The notes below the pieces were generated by a model. It worked only from the letters and a program-made list of their open reading frames with translations. It ran no database searches and had not been told where the DNA came from. DNA of 64,000 nucleotides from Oscillospiraceae bacterium (GTDB taxonomy: Bacteria > Bacillota > Clostridia > Oscillospirales > Oscillospiraceae), in the NCBI GenBank assembly GCA_020025535.1, contig JAHHRY010000001.1, positions 124,001-188,000 on the forward strand. Reading direction: 5' to 3'. The position numbers were made by a program, and so were the translations under genes. Each line of letters begins with the position of its first letter. Within the stretch, counting starts at the first letter, position 1. Shown here piece by piece: positions 28,861-36,898 of the stretch.

Positions 28861-30051
28861 ATGAAATCTGCTATCAATCGTTACCGCGAAGAGCTGGCTT
28901 CCATCCGTGAGGCCGGTACCTATAAGGAAGAGCGTCTCATCACCACTCCTCAGTCCGCCCGCATCAACACCACTCAGGTCAAGGGCGTTCTGAATATGTG
29001 CGCTAACAACTATCTGGGTCTGGCTGACGATCCCCGTCTGATTGAGGCTGCCAAGGCCAGCTACGACAACTGGGGCTATGGCCTGTCCTCCGTCCGCTTC
29101 ATCTGCGGCACTCAGGAGCAGCACCGTACTCTTGAGAAGAAGATTGCTACTTTCCTGGGCATGGACGACACCATCCTCTACTCTTCCTGCTTCGACGCTA
29201 ACGGCGGTCTGTTTGAAGTCCTGCTGGGTGCCGAAGACGCCGTTATCTCCGATGAGCTGAACCACGCTTCCATCATCGACGGCGTTCGTCTGTGTAAGGC
29301 AAAGCGCTATCGCTACAAGAACAACGATATGGCCGACCTGCGTGCTCAGCTGGAAGCTGCACAGGCTGCAGGCTGCCGTACCAAGCTGATTGCAACCGAC
29401 GGTGTCTTCTCCATGGACGGCTACATTGCCAACCTGAAGGGCATCTGTGACCTGGCAGACGAGTTTGACGCTCTGGTCATGGTGGATGACAGCCATGCTG
29501 TCGGCTTTGTCGGCAAGACCGGTCGTGGTACCGCCGAGTATTGTGATGTCATGGGCCGTGTAGATATCATCACCGGCACCTTGGGCAAGGCTCTGGGCGG
29601 CGCTTCCGGCGGCTACACCTCTGCCCGTCAGGAAATCGTGGATCTGCTGCGTCAGCGTTCCCGTCCCTACCTGTTCTCCAACACTCTGGCCCCCAGCATC
29701 TGTGCTGCTGCTATCCGCACCTTTGATATGCTGATGGAATCCTCCGACCAGCTGGATAAGCTGAACGAGAACACCCAGTACTTCCGCAGACGTCTGAAGG
29801 AAGAAGGCTTCGACATTGCCGAAGGCGTACATCCCATTGTTCCTGTCATGCTGTACGACGCAAAGACCGCTCAGGAATTTGCCCGCCGTATGCTGGAGAA
29901 GGGCGTCTATGTGGTTGGCTTCTGCTACCCCGTCGTTCCCATGGGCAAGGCTCGTATCCGTACTCAGGTTTCCGCTGCTCACAGCAAGGAAGATCTGGAT
30001 TTCGCAGTGGATTGCTTCGTAGCCGTCCGCAAGGAAATGGGTCTGGCTTAA
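28861..30051 (+). CDS. kbl: Glycine C-acetyltransferase (2-amino-3-ketobutyrate CoA ligase)
   Basis: Kbl is a PLP-dependent alpha-oxoamine synthase that cleaves 2-amino-3-ketobutyrate with CoA to glycine and acetyl-CoA. The 396-residue protein has the PLP lysine K243 in TLGKALGG, and the [15 protein letters not shown] motif that contacts the cofactor ring. GGAG precedes ATG 28861. With Tdh it gives a two-step threonine degradation. The products, glycine and acetyl-CoA, could feed the one-carbon and acetyl-CoA metabolism suggested by the acs genes elsewhere in the window. Confidence 0.95.
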   Translation: MKSAINRYREELASIREAGTYKEERLITTPQSARINTTQVKGVLNMCANNYLGLADDPRLIEAAKASYDNWGYGLSSVRFICGTQEQHRTLEKKIATFLGMDDTILYSSCFDANGGLFEVLLGAEDAVISDELNHASIIDGVRLCKAKRYRYKNNDMADLRAQLEAAQAAGCRTKLIATDGVFSMDGYIANLKGICDLADEFDALVMVDDSHAVGFVGKTGRGTAEYCDVMGRVDIITGTLGKALGGASGGYTSARQEIVDLLRQRSRPYLFSNTLAPSICAAAIRTFDMLMESSDQLDKLNENTQYFRRRLKEEGFDIAEGVHPIVPVMLYDAKTAQEFARRMLEKGVYVVGFCYPVVPMGKARIRTQVSAAHSKEDLDFAVDCFVAVRKEMGLA

Positions 30052-30098
30052 TCCCGCGAAAACACTTCGCCTTAAATGGCAACATCCCAAAAACAACA

Positions 30099-30135
30099 AT
30101 GGAGCGTATCGGATTCCGATACGCTCCATTTATTA
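30099..30135 (+). terminator. Hairpin terminator after kbl
   Basis: ATGGAGCGTATCGG pairs perfectly with CCGATACGCTCCAT around a 3-nt loop, and is followed by the weak tract TTTATTAT. Confidence 0.75.
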
Positions 30136-30367
30136 TCCTGTGTGGGCGTCTTCTCGCCTTTTCTTATTCCGGCTTCTCGAATACTGACGCCGGCCGGAAA
30201 CACGCGGTTACAAACTCCGAAAGCATAAGGTCACCGGAGTTCCTCTGCTGCCACGGCACGCGTTCCTTCTCCCCTTCTCTCGATTCTGCACCCATCTGCG
30301 GGAGCGTGCCCCGGTTTCGGGCATCCGTGTTCCGCCATGCATTCGGGGCAGAATCGCATACAGACGC
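30136..30367. other. Unassigned spacer between the kbl and gdhA terminators
   Basis: About 230 bp lie between the two convergent terminators. Open frames cross it on both strands, but none has a ribosome site or a recognised family. I see no RNA motif that I can name. Confidence 0.4.
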
Positions 30368-30397
30368 AAAAAGCCCCCGGCAGAGCCGGAGGCTTTT
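30368..30397 (-). terminator. Terminator of gdhA
   Basis: On the minus strand GCCTCCGG pairs with CCGGGGGC (one G-U pair) around a 5-nt loop and is followed by TTTTTG, about 17 bases after the gdhA stop. Confidence 0.88.
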
Positions 30398-30414
30398 GTA
30401 TGTTGGTATACAGC

Positions 30415-31767
30415 TTAGAATGCACCCTGCTCCATCATAGCAGTTGCGACCTTCTTGAAGCCTGCGATGTTAGCACCGGCAACCAGGTCATAGCCCAGGC
30501 CGTACTCAGCAGCAGCTTCCATGCTCATTGCATGGATGGTCTTCATGATGCCCTTCAGCTTCTCGTCGACTTCTTCAGCAGTCCAAACCAGGCGCTCGCT
30601 GTTCTGGCTCATTTCCAGACCGGAAACAGCAACACCGCCGGCGTTAACAGCCTTGGAAGGAGCAACGATCATGTTCTTCTGAGAACGCAGGTACTCCAGA
30701 GCATCGTTGGTGGTGGGCATGTTAGCAACTTCGATGTAGTACTTAATGCCGTTAGCAACGATCTTCTCAGCGCTGTCCATACGGACGTCGTTCTGCATAG
30801 CGGAAGGCATGATAACGTCAGCCTTGACACCCCAGGGCTTCTCGCCGGGGAAGAACTGTACGCCGAACTTGTCAGCGTAGTCCTGAACGCGGTTACGGCC
30901 GCTGCTACGCATCTCGACCATGTAGTTAACCTTCTCTTCGGAGGAGGAAACGCCTTCGGGGTCATAGATGTAGCCGTCAGGACCGGACAGAGTCACGACC
31001 TTAGCACCCAGGTGCAGAGCCTTCTTACAGATACCCCATGCAACGTTGCCGAAGCCGGAGATAGCGATGGTCTTACCCTTAATGTCCTCGCCCTCGTGCT
31101 TCAGGACTTCCTGCAGGTAGTACATAGCGCCGTAGCCGGTAGCTTCGGGACGAGTCAGGCTGCCGCCGTAGGTGAAGCCCTTACCGGTGAGAACGCCGTT
31201 CTCCCAAACGCCCTTCAGACGACGATACTGGCCGAACAGGTAGCCGATCTCACGGCCGCCGACGCCCATATCACCAGCGGGGATATCCACATCGGGTCCG
31301 ATGTAACGATACAGAGCAGTCATGTAGCTCTGGCAGAAACGCATGATCTCAGCGTCAGACTTGCCGGAGGGATCGAAGTCGGAACCGCCCTTGCCGCCGC
31401 CCATGGGCAGGCCGGTCAGGCTGTTCTTAAAGGTCTGCTCGAAGCCCAGGAACTTGATGACACTGGGAGTAACATTGGGCTGGAAACGCAGGCCGCCCTT
31501 GTAGGGTCCAATAGCACCGTTGAACTGGCAGCGGTAGCCGATGTTGGTGTGCCACTGGCCGGCATCGTCGCACCAGACAACACGGAAGGTGAACATACGC
31601 TCAGGCTCGACCATACGAGTCAGCAGGTCAACTTTCTCATACTCAGGATGAGCATCAATGACAGGGGAAATGGAGGAGAAAACCTCTTCCACGGTCTGAA
31701 CAAACTCAGGCTCGCTAGCATGCTTTTTCTTCACGTAATCGATTACGCTTGCCACATAAGCATTCAT
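30415..31767 (-). CDS. gdhA: Glutamate dehydrogenase, hexameric NAD(P)-specific type
   Basis: GdhA interconverts glutamate with 2-oxoglutarate and ammonia. The 450-residue protein is the small hexameric class. The glutamate-binding motif is PMGGGKGGSDF, with catalytic lysine farther along in the conserved order, and the Rossmann nucleotide site is GFGNVAWG. The length matches clostridial GDH. GGAG precedes ATG 31767. It is monocistronic with a promoter at 31832-31860 and its own terminator. Coenzyme preference cannot be settled from the visible residues. Confidence 0.96.
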   Translation of the reverse strand: MNAYVASVIDYVKKKHASEPEFVQTVEEVFSSISPVIDAHPEYEKVDLLTRMVEPERMFTFRVVWCDDAGQWHTNIGYRCQFNGAIGPYKGGLRFQPNVTPSVIKFLGFEQTFKNSLTGLPMGGGKGGSDFDPSGKSDAEIMRFCQSYMTALYRYIGPDVDIPAGDMGVGGREIGYLFGQYRRLKGVWENGVLTGKGFTYGGSLTRPEATGYGAMYYLQEVLKHEGEDIKGKTIAISGFGNVAWGICKKALHLGAKVVTLSGPDGYIYDPEGVSSSEEKVNYMVEMRSSGRNRVQDYADKFGVQFFPGEKPWGVKADVIMPSAMQNDVRMDSAEKIVANGIKYYIEVANMPTTNDALEYLRSQKNMIVAPSKAVNAGGVAVSGLEMSQNSERLVWTAEEVDEKLKGIMKTIHAMSMEAAAEYGLGYDLVAGANIAGFKKVATAMMEQGAF

Positions 31768-31831
31768 TTTAAACTGTCTCCTTTTTGAATTTCTTCAATA
31801 ATTCAGTTGGTGGCAACTCCCACCACGAGTT

Positions 31832-31860
31832 ATTATAGCAGATATTTCCGCTTTTGACAA
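31832..31860 (-). promoter_or_regulatory. gdhA: Sigma-A promoter of gdhA
   Basis: On the minus strand TTGTCA (31855-31860) and TATAAT (31832-31837) are 17 bp apart. A small hairpin (TGGTGG/CCACCA, 31807-31826) lies in the resulting leader. Together with the plus-strand promoter at 32087-32115 it accounts for the signals I see in the 430-bp divergent gap 31768-32198. Confidence 0.85.
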
Positions 31861-32086
31861 GATGTGCATAGTAGATGACAAATACAGGATTTTTTGTATA
31901 TTCTGCACAATTCACCATTCCCCCTATCCCCTGCACCTTTCCGTTATTTTGCACAGAAAATTTTCGTTTTCTCCCGTTGCCGACCCCTCTCCGAGGGCTG
32001 TCTCCGGGCCTGTCTGGCTGGTTTTTGCGTGCCGGGTGCGATTCTTTCGGCATTGTGACTTATTTCTTCATTATATGAGAAAAAGT

Positions 32087-32115
32087 TTGCTAAACTCCAA
32101 TTTATATTGTATAAT
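32087..32115 (+). promoter_or_regulatory. Sigma-A promoter of the DHH-DHH-surE operon
   Basis: TTGCTA (32087-32092) and TATAAT (32110-32115) are 17 bp apart, giving a leader of about 75 nt. Confidence 0.82.
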
Positions 32116-32198
32116 GGAGAGTAACGCTCTCGGCGATACCAGGGATTTTCTTAGATTCCTGAATACCCCCCCATCTTTGATTGCACGAGGAGATACCT

Positions 32199-33134
32199 AT
32201 GTTTGAACAAGTAATGGAAGAGATCCGCAAATTCAACCGCATCATTATCCATCGCCACAAGAACCCCGACGGTGATGCCATCGGCAGCCAGGTAGGGCTG
32301 AAGCATATTCTGAAAGCCACCTTCCCCGAGAAAGAGATTTTCGCTGTTGGAGATGACGCACGTCATTACAGCTTTATGGATGACTCTGTTATGGATGCCG
32401 TTCCGGATGAGGCCTATCACGGTGCCCTTGCCTTTGTCCTGGACACCTCTGCCAAACACCTGATCAGCGACGAACGCTATACCATGGCGGATAAAACCAT
32501 CCGCATCGACCACCACATTTTCTGTGAAAAGATCTGTGATATTGAAATCACCGACACCAGCTGCGAAAGCTGCTGCAGTCTGATTACGGAGCTGGCTATG
32601 GAATCCGGTCTGATTGTAAACGATCTGGCCGCCAAATCCCTTTACACCGGCATGGTTACCGACTCCGGCCGGTTCCGTTACGACTCCACCAATGCCGCCA
32701 CCTTCCGGCACGCCGCCTTCCTGATGGAACGTTCCTTCGACACCAACGAAATCTATCGTAATCTCTATGCCGATGATTTCGAGCGCATTCAGCTGAAGGC
32801 ACAGTTCATTTTAAACATCCGGTTCACTCCCAAAAAGGTGGCTTACATCTACACCCCGCTGGAGAAGGTCAGGGAGCTGAACGTGGACACCTTCACCATT
32901 TCCCGCGGCATGGTCGGCGCCATGGCGGATATCAAGAATGTGGACATCTGGGTCAATTTCACAGAGACCGAAGAAGGCGTTCTCTGCGAGCTTCGTTCCA
33001 GCCGTTACAACATCAACCCCATCGCCGTAAAGTACGGCGGCGGCGGTCACGCCAAAGCCAGTGGTGCCACTGTCAAAAATAAGGAAGCAGCCATGTCCAT
33101 GCTGAAGGATCTGGAGCTGCTGATAGGAGAATAA
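32199..33134 (+). CDS. DHH/DHHA1 phosphoesterase, NrnA-like (first copy)
   Basis: This 311-residue cytoplasmic protein belongs to the NrnA/bifunctional oligoribonuclease-pAp phosphatase family, which degrades very short RNAs, pAp and pApA. The DHH motifs are complete: HRHKNPDGDAIGS, VLDTS, RIDHH, and TDSGRF. The DHHA1 domain ends in KYGGGGHAKASGA. ATG 32199 follows GAGGAG, so a slightly earlier in-frame GTG/ATG reading is rejected. It is two bases upstream of a paralogue with the same layout. pApA, the product of GdpP encoded elsewhere in this window, is a likely substrate by family analogy. Confidence 0.9.
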   Translation: MFEQVMEEIRKFNRIIIHRHKNPDGDAIGSQVGLKHILKATFPEKEIFAVGDDARHYSFMDDSVMDAVPDEAYHGALAFVLDTSAKHLISDERYTMADKTIRIDHHIFCEKICDIEITDTSCESCCSLITELAMESGLIVNDLAAKSLYTGMVTDSGRFRYDSTNAATFRHAAFLMERSFDTNEIYRNLYADDFERIQLKAQFILNIRFTPKKVAYIYTPLEKVRELNVDTFTISRGMVGAMADIKNVDIWVNFTETEEGVLCELRSSRYNINPIAVKYGGGGHAKASGATVKNKEAAMSMLKDLELLIGE

Positions 33135-33136
33135 TT

Positions 33137-34123
33137 ATGTATCAGAAAGAAAAAGAAGCCATTTTAAATAAGATAAAGGAATATAACCGCATCATCCTGT
33201 TCCGGCATTTCCGCCCCGACGGTGACGCCGTAGGCTCTACCAAGGGCCTGCAGGAGATTCTGCGGCTGTCTTTCCCCGAAAAGGAAGTATACCTCCAGAA
33301 CGATGATTTCGCCGATTATCTGGCCTTCCTGGGTCCCGAGGACGCTCCCATTGCAGACGAGCTGTATGCAGACGCTCTGGGTATCGTTCTGGATACCGGT
33401 ACAACCAGCCGTATTTCCAATCAGAAGTACCAGCTGTGCAAAGAACTGATTAAGATCGATCACCACATCAACATTGCCCCCTACGGCGACTGTGCATGGG
33501 TACAGGAGGAAAAGTCCTCTACCTGTGAAATGATTGCTGAATTCTACTATACCTTCCGGGACGAGCTGAAAATCAATAAGGAAGCCGCTACCTATCTTTA
33601 CACCGGCATGGTCACCGACTCCGGCCGTTTCCAGTATAACAGCGTATCCGGCGATACTCTGCGTTATGCCGGCGTTCTGCTGGATCAGGGTATTGAAACA
33701 GATCGGCTGTTTGCCCATCTGTACCTTCGGGACTTCGACGAACTGAAGTTCAAGGCACAGGTATACAAGAGCATGAAGATCACCGAAAACGGCGTTGCTC
33801 ATATCTTTGTCACCCGTGCCATGCAGGAAAAGTTCGGTCTTACCAGTGAAACCGCCAGCACCGCCATTTCCTTCATGGATTCCATCAAGGGCTGTCTGTG
33901 CTGGATTGCCTTCATCGAAGGCAAAGCCGATGACGACACCATCCGTGTCCGTCTGCGTTCCCGTTTTGTACCCATTAATACCATTGCAGAGAAGTATCGC
34001 GGCGGCGGTCACGACTGCGCCTGCGGCGCCACGATCTATAACAGAAAAGAAATGCGCGCCCTCTTGAAGGATGCCGACGCACTGATTAAAGATTACAAAG
34101 AAACACACGAGGGCTGGCTATGA
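33137..34123 (+). CDS. DHH/DHHA1 phosphoesterase, NrnA-like (second copy)
   Basis: This 328-residue protein is a diverged paralogue of the preceding gene with the same domain order. Motifs are FRHFRPDGDAVGS, VLDTG, KIDHH, TDSGRF and, in DHHA1, RGGGHDCACGA. The DHHA1 end differs from the first copy (DCACGA for AKASGA), and an H-x-N-P becomes H-x-R-P in motif I. Metal-binding aspartates and the DHH are kept, so it should be active, perhaps with different substrate length or type. GGAG precedes the ATG. Its stop overlaps the surE start (ATGA). Confidence 0.88.
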   Translation: MYQKEKEAILNKIKEYNRIILFRHFRPDGDAVGSTKGLQEILRLSFPEKEVYLQNDDFADYLAFLGPEDAPIADELYADALGIVLDTGTTSRISNQKYQLCKELIKIDHHINIAPYGDCAWVQEEKSSTCEMIAEFYYTFRDELKINKEAATYLYTGMVTDSGRFQYNSVSGDTLRYAGVLLDQGIETDRLFAHLYLRDFDELKFKAQVYKSMKITENGVAHIFVTRAMQEKFGLTSETASTAISFMDSIKGCLCWIAFIEGKADDDTIRVRLRSRFVPINTIAEKYRGGGHDCACGATIYNRKEMRALLKDADALIKDYKETHEGWL

Positions 34124-34830
34124 GAATTTTAATCACAAACGACGACAGCATCAGTTCTCAGGTTCTCCTGCCCCTTGTGAGATGGGCAAAGAAGCTGGGA
34201 GAAGTTGTGGTTGCCGTTCCCAAATATGAGCAGAGCGGCAAGAGCCACGGCATCGAAATCCATAAGTCTTTTGAGGTTCAGCAGGTGGAATTTGAGCCGG
34301 GCGTCACCGCTTATACCGTGGACTCCACGCCTGCAGACTGTGTCCGGGTTTTGGTGCTGGGACTGCACCAGAAATTTGATCTGGTGATTTCCGGCATCAA
34401 CAAGGGTCTGAATATCGGCTATGACATTGTCTATTCCGGTACTGCCGGCGCCGCTTTTGAAGCCGCAGGTCTTGGCATGAACGCTCTGGCGATTTCCACC
34501 GATCCTGCCGACTTCACCCCCGCACTGGAAAACCTGGACCGGGTATACGACTACATTGTTTCCAATGGCCTTCTGGAGAAAAACCAGATTTACAACATCA
34601 ATATTCCTCTGGAAGCCGGTGATATTCGCATCACCCGCCAGGGTGGCCCCTACTACTCTGACGATTTTTCCTTTGAGAATCTCACTTGCTCTCCCATGGG
34701 CAAATGCGTTTATGAAGAAAGTCACAATTACGAACTGGATACCGACGCCACACTCCATGGCTACATATCCATTACCCCGCTCTGTGCGGACAGAACCAAT
34801 CTGGATGTATTCCGGTCTCTCCGCAAATAA
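34120..34830 (+). CDS. surE: 5'/3'-nucleotidase SurE
   Basis: SurE removes phosphate from nucleoside 5'- and 3'-monophosphates and can act on short polyphosphate. The 236-residue protein has the metal-binding ITNDD at residues 5-9, a serine at about 39, and the SGINKGLN and YSGTAGAA motifs. The start overlaps the stop of the preceding DHH gene by four bases. In the operon it would finish the breakdown of nucleotides released by the two DHH enzymes; this joint role is inferred from position. Confidence 0.95.
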   Translation: MRILITNDDSISSQVLLPLVRWAKKLGEVVVAVPKYEQSGKSHGIEIHKSFEVQQVEFEPGVTAYTVDSTPADCVRVLVLGLHQKFDLVISGINKGLNIGYDIVYSGTAGAAFEAAGLGMNALAISTDPADFTPALENLDRVYDYIVSNGLLEKNQIYNINIPLEAGDIRITRQGGPYYSDDFSFENLTCSPMGKCVYEESHNYELDTDATLHGYISITPLCADRTNLDVFRSLRK

Positions 34831-34840
34831 TCTTTCAAAT

Positions 34841-34881
34841 AAAAAAACAGGGCCGCACCTTTCGGTGCGGCCCTGCTGCTA
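34841..34881. terminator. Terminator between surE and the lipoprotein operon
   Basis: CAGGGCCGCACC pairs with GGTGCGGCCCTG around a 3-nt loop. Seven T residues follow it on the minus strand and a weaker T-rich stretch on the plus strand, so it mainly ends the lipoprotein operon. Confidence 0.9.
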
Positions 34882-34906
34882 TTTTGTTCTGAAATTCGAT
34901 TACCGA

Positions 34907-36874
34907 TTAACCGGCCTTCTCAACAGAGACCAGCTGGCAGCCGGCATCAAACTCGATCTTGCTCTTGCCTTCCTTGTTGACATAGTTCATCAGAGTACCG
35001 AAGACGGTGATCTCATCGCCAACCTTCAGGTCCTTTGCGCCCTCGCCCTTCAGGCGGAAGCAGACAATGGGCTTGTCAGTCATGCCGTTCACTACGATGG
35101 TAACGGTGATGTTATTGTGCTCACCGTTCCACTCGGTGTTGACCTTGGTGATCACACCCTTCAGCTCGGAAGGTTCGGACATGGATTCGCCGGGAGCCAG
35201 AGCGTAAGCAGCTTCCACTACCTTGGTCTGATCGACAACCGCGGCCTCTTCCTTGCCAATAAACTTACATTTGGAGTCGAACTCGATCTTGCTCTTGCCA
35301 TCCTTGTTTACATAATTCTTCAGGATGCCTTCGACGGTGATCTTGTCGCCAACCTTCAGATCCTTAACGCCTTCGCCCTCCATGCGGAAGCACTCAATAG
35401 GCTTATCTTTCTTATCACCGATCTGAATAACAACGGTAACATTCTTGTACTTCTCGCTGTACTCAGAAGGAATGGAAATGATGGTGCCACACAGTTTGTA
35501 GGTTCCATCCAGAGCCTCACCTGCAGGTAGATTGTAAGCTGCGTCCACGATTTCTTCGTAGCTCATCTGACGAGCAATCAGCTTGATCTCAAACTCAACG
35601 GTCTCGGTAGCATCGCCGCAGGTAACGGTTGCGGTTACCTTAACAGTGGAATCTTCCTTGGGCATGGTGATGACCAGCTTGCCATCCTTAACAACGGCAT
35701 ACTCGCTTTTGGAAGCCCATGCAATGGAAACGGTATCATAGTTGGTGCCAACCTGAGGCAGGGTGATGGAGGTAGCGCTGGCGATGTTGGAAGGCAGCTT
35801 CAGCTGGCCCTTCTCGTAAGCAACCTTCTCGGCATCGGTCTTCTCAACCTGATTGAGGGGGTTGAAAGCGTTTACGCTGACAGGAGTCAGGTAGAATGCG
35901 CCGTCATACACACAGATTACGCCGGTAACATCAGCAGTCCAGCCGAAGTGCTCCTCGTGGATGCTTTCAAAAGTCTTCAGCTCTTCCTTGGTCAGAGGAC
36001 ACATAGAAGAGGAAATACGCACATAGGTCTCAAAATTGCCCAGCTTGAACTTGTAGTAGCCGTTGTCGCCCTTGCCGGTGATTTCAACACCCTTCAGAGT
36101 GACCAGCATACCCTGCTGCTTGGTCAGGCTCTCGTCCTTCAGGGACTCAGCCTTCTGGAAGCGCTCGGTAAAGTCCACAGGCTCCACATTGACCTTGTTG
36201 GAGTCAACGATCTTTACGCTGGCCTCAACCAGTTCCAGAGTGCCGTTGTAGACATCCTTCTTGCCGGTAGCCTGAATCTTCATGCCGACTTCGATGCCTT
36301 CCTCCACGGGGTCTGCAGCGATGCCGTAAATGTAGTAGCCACCGTTGGTGTCCTGCACATACAGAGCGTTATTGCTGTTGCCGTTGGTCTTGGACATCAC
36401 ACCGGTAACAACACCCTCAATCACCAGGTTTGCACCCTTTTCGGCATTCACATATTCTTCCCAGGCAGTAACCTTGAAAGCGGGAACGCTGTGATCGAAG
36501 GACACAGTAGCGGTCTTGCCGTCAGCATCCTTAATGGTAGCAGTCAGCTTATAGACGATTTCTTCGGCGGCCTGCTCGTTGACATCAACAGTGACCATCT
36601 TGTCGTCACCGACAACGATCTTAACGCCTTCCTTGTCACCGCTGGTAATCTCAGCAGTCCAGGTAACTTCATAAGTAACACCGGAAATCGTCACAACACC
36701 GGTAACCTTATAGTCGCTGGGGGTTACAACAGCTACGTCCTTGTACATAGCATGCAGGTAATCCTTTGCAGCATCGAGATCGGAAGTAACAGGTGCTTCC
36801 TCATTTCCGCTGCATGCTGCAAACACTGTTACGCACAGCACCAGCATCAGTAAACACGCGATAAACTTCTTCAT
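34907..36874 (-). CDS. Lipoprotein with Ig-like and repeated OB-fold-like domains
   Basis: This 655-residue exported lipoprotein has a signal peptide ending in the lipobox FAAC (lipidated C21). It starts with an Ig-like domain (about 25-115), a middle OB-fold-like domain (about 130-310), a second Ig-like domain (about 325-430), and two tandem OB-fold-like repeats at the C-terminus (about 440-545 and 550-650). The last two share near-identical segments such as NYVNKDGKSKIEFD and NYVNKEGKSKIEFD. Such folds are used for binding nucleic acid or sugars; similar OB modules occur in the Bacillus nuclease YhcR. No enzyme motif is seen. ATG 36874 has AAGGAG. It is the last gene of the ABC importer operon. 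Confidence 0.75.
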   Translation of the reverse strand: MKKFIACLLMLVLCVTVFAACSGNEEAPVTSDLDAAKDYLHAMYKDVAVVTPSDYKVTGVVTISGVTYEVTWTAEITSGDKEGVKIVVGDDKMVTVDVNEQAAEEIVYKLTATIKDADGKTATVSFDHSVPAFKVTAWEEYVNAEKGANLVIEGVVTGVMSKTNGNSNNALYVQDTNGGYYIYGIAADPVEEGIEVGMKIQATGKKDVYNGTLELVEASVKIVDSNKVNVEPVDFTERFQKAESLKDESLTKQQGMLVTLKGVEITGKGDNGYYKFKLGNFETYVRISSSMCPLTKEELKTFESIHEEHFGWTADVTGVICVYDGAFYLTPVSVNAFNPLNQVEKTDAEKVAYEKGQLKLPSNIASATSITLPQVGTNYDTVSIAWASKSEYAVVKDGKLVITMPKEDSTVKVTATVTCGDATETVEFEIKLIARQMSYEEIVDAAYNLPAGEALDGTYKLCGTIISIPSEYSEKYKNVTVVIQIGDKKDKPIECFRMEGEGVKDLKVGDKITVEGILKNYVNKDGKSKIEFDSKCKFIGKEEAAVVDQTKVVEAAYALAPGESMSEPSELKGVITKVNTEWNGEHNNITVTIVVNGMTDKPIVCFRLKGEGAKDLKVGDEITVFGTLMNYVNKEGKSKIEFDAGCQLVSVEKAG

Positions 36875-36898
36875 TTTAGAGCTCCTTGTCAAATGGAA

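Noticed and set aside
30231-30425. Minus-strand frame with CPEC-like cysteines after gdhA
   Set aside because: The frame runs through the gdhA end and its terminator, has no ribosome site, and the cysteine pattern is too short to claim a zinc ribbon.
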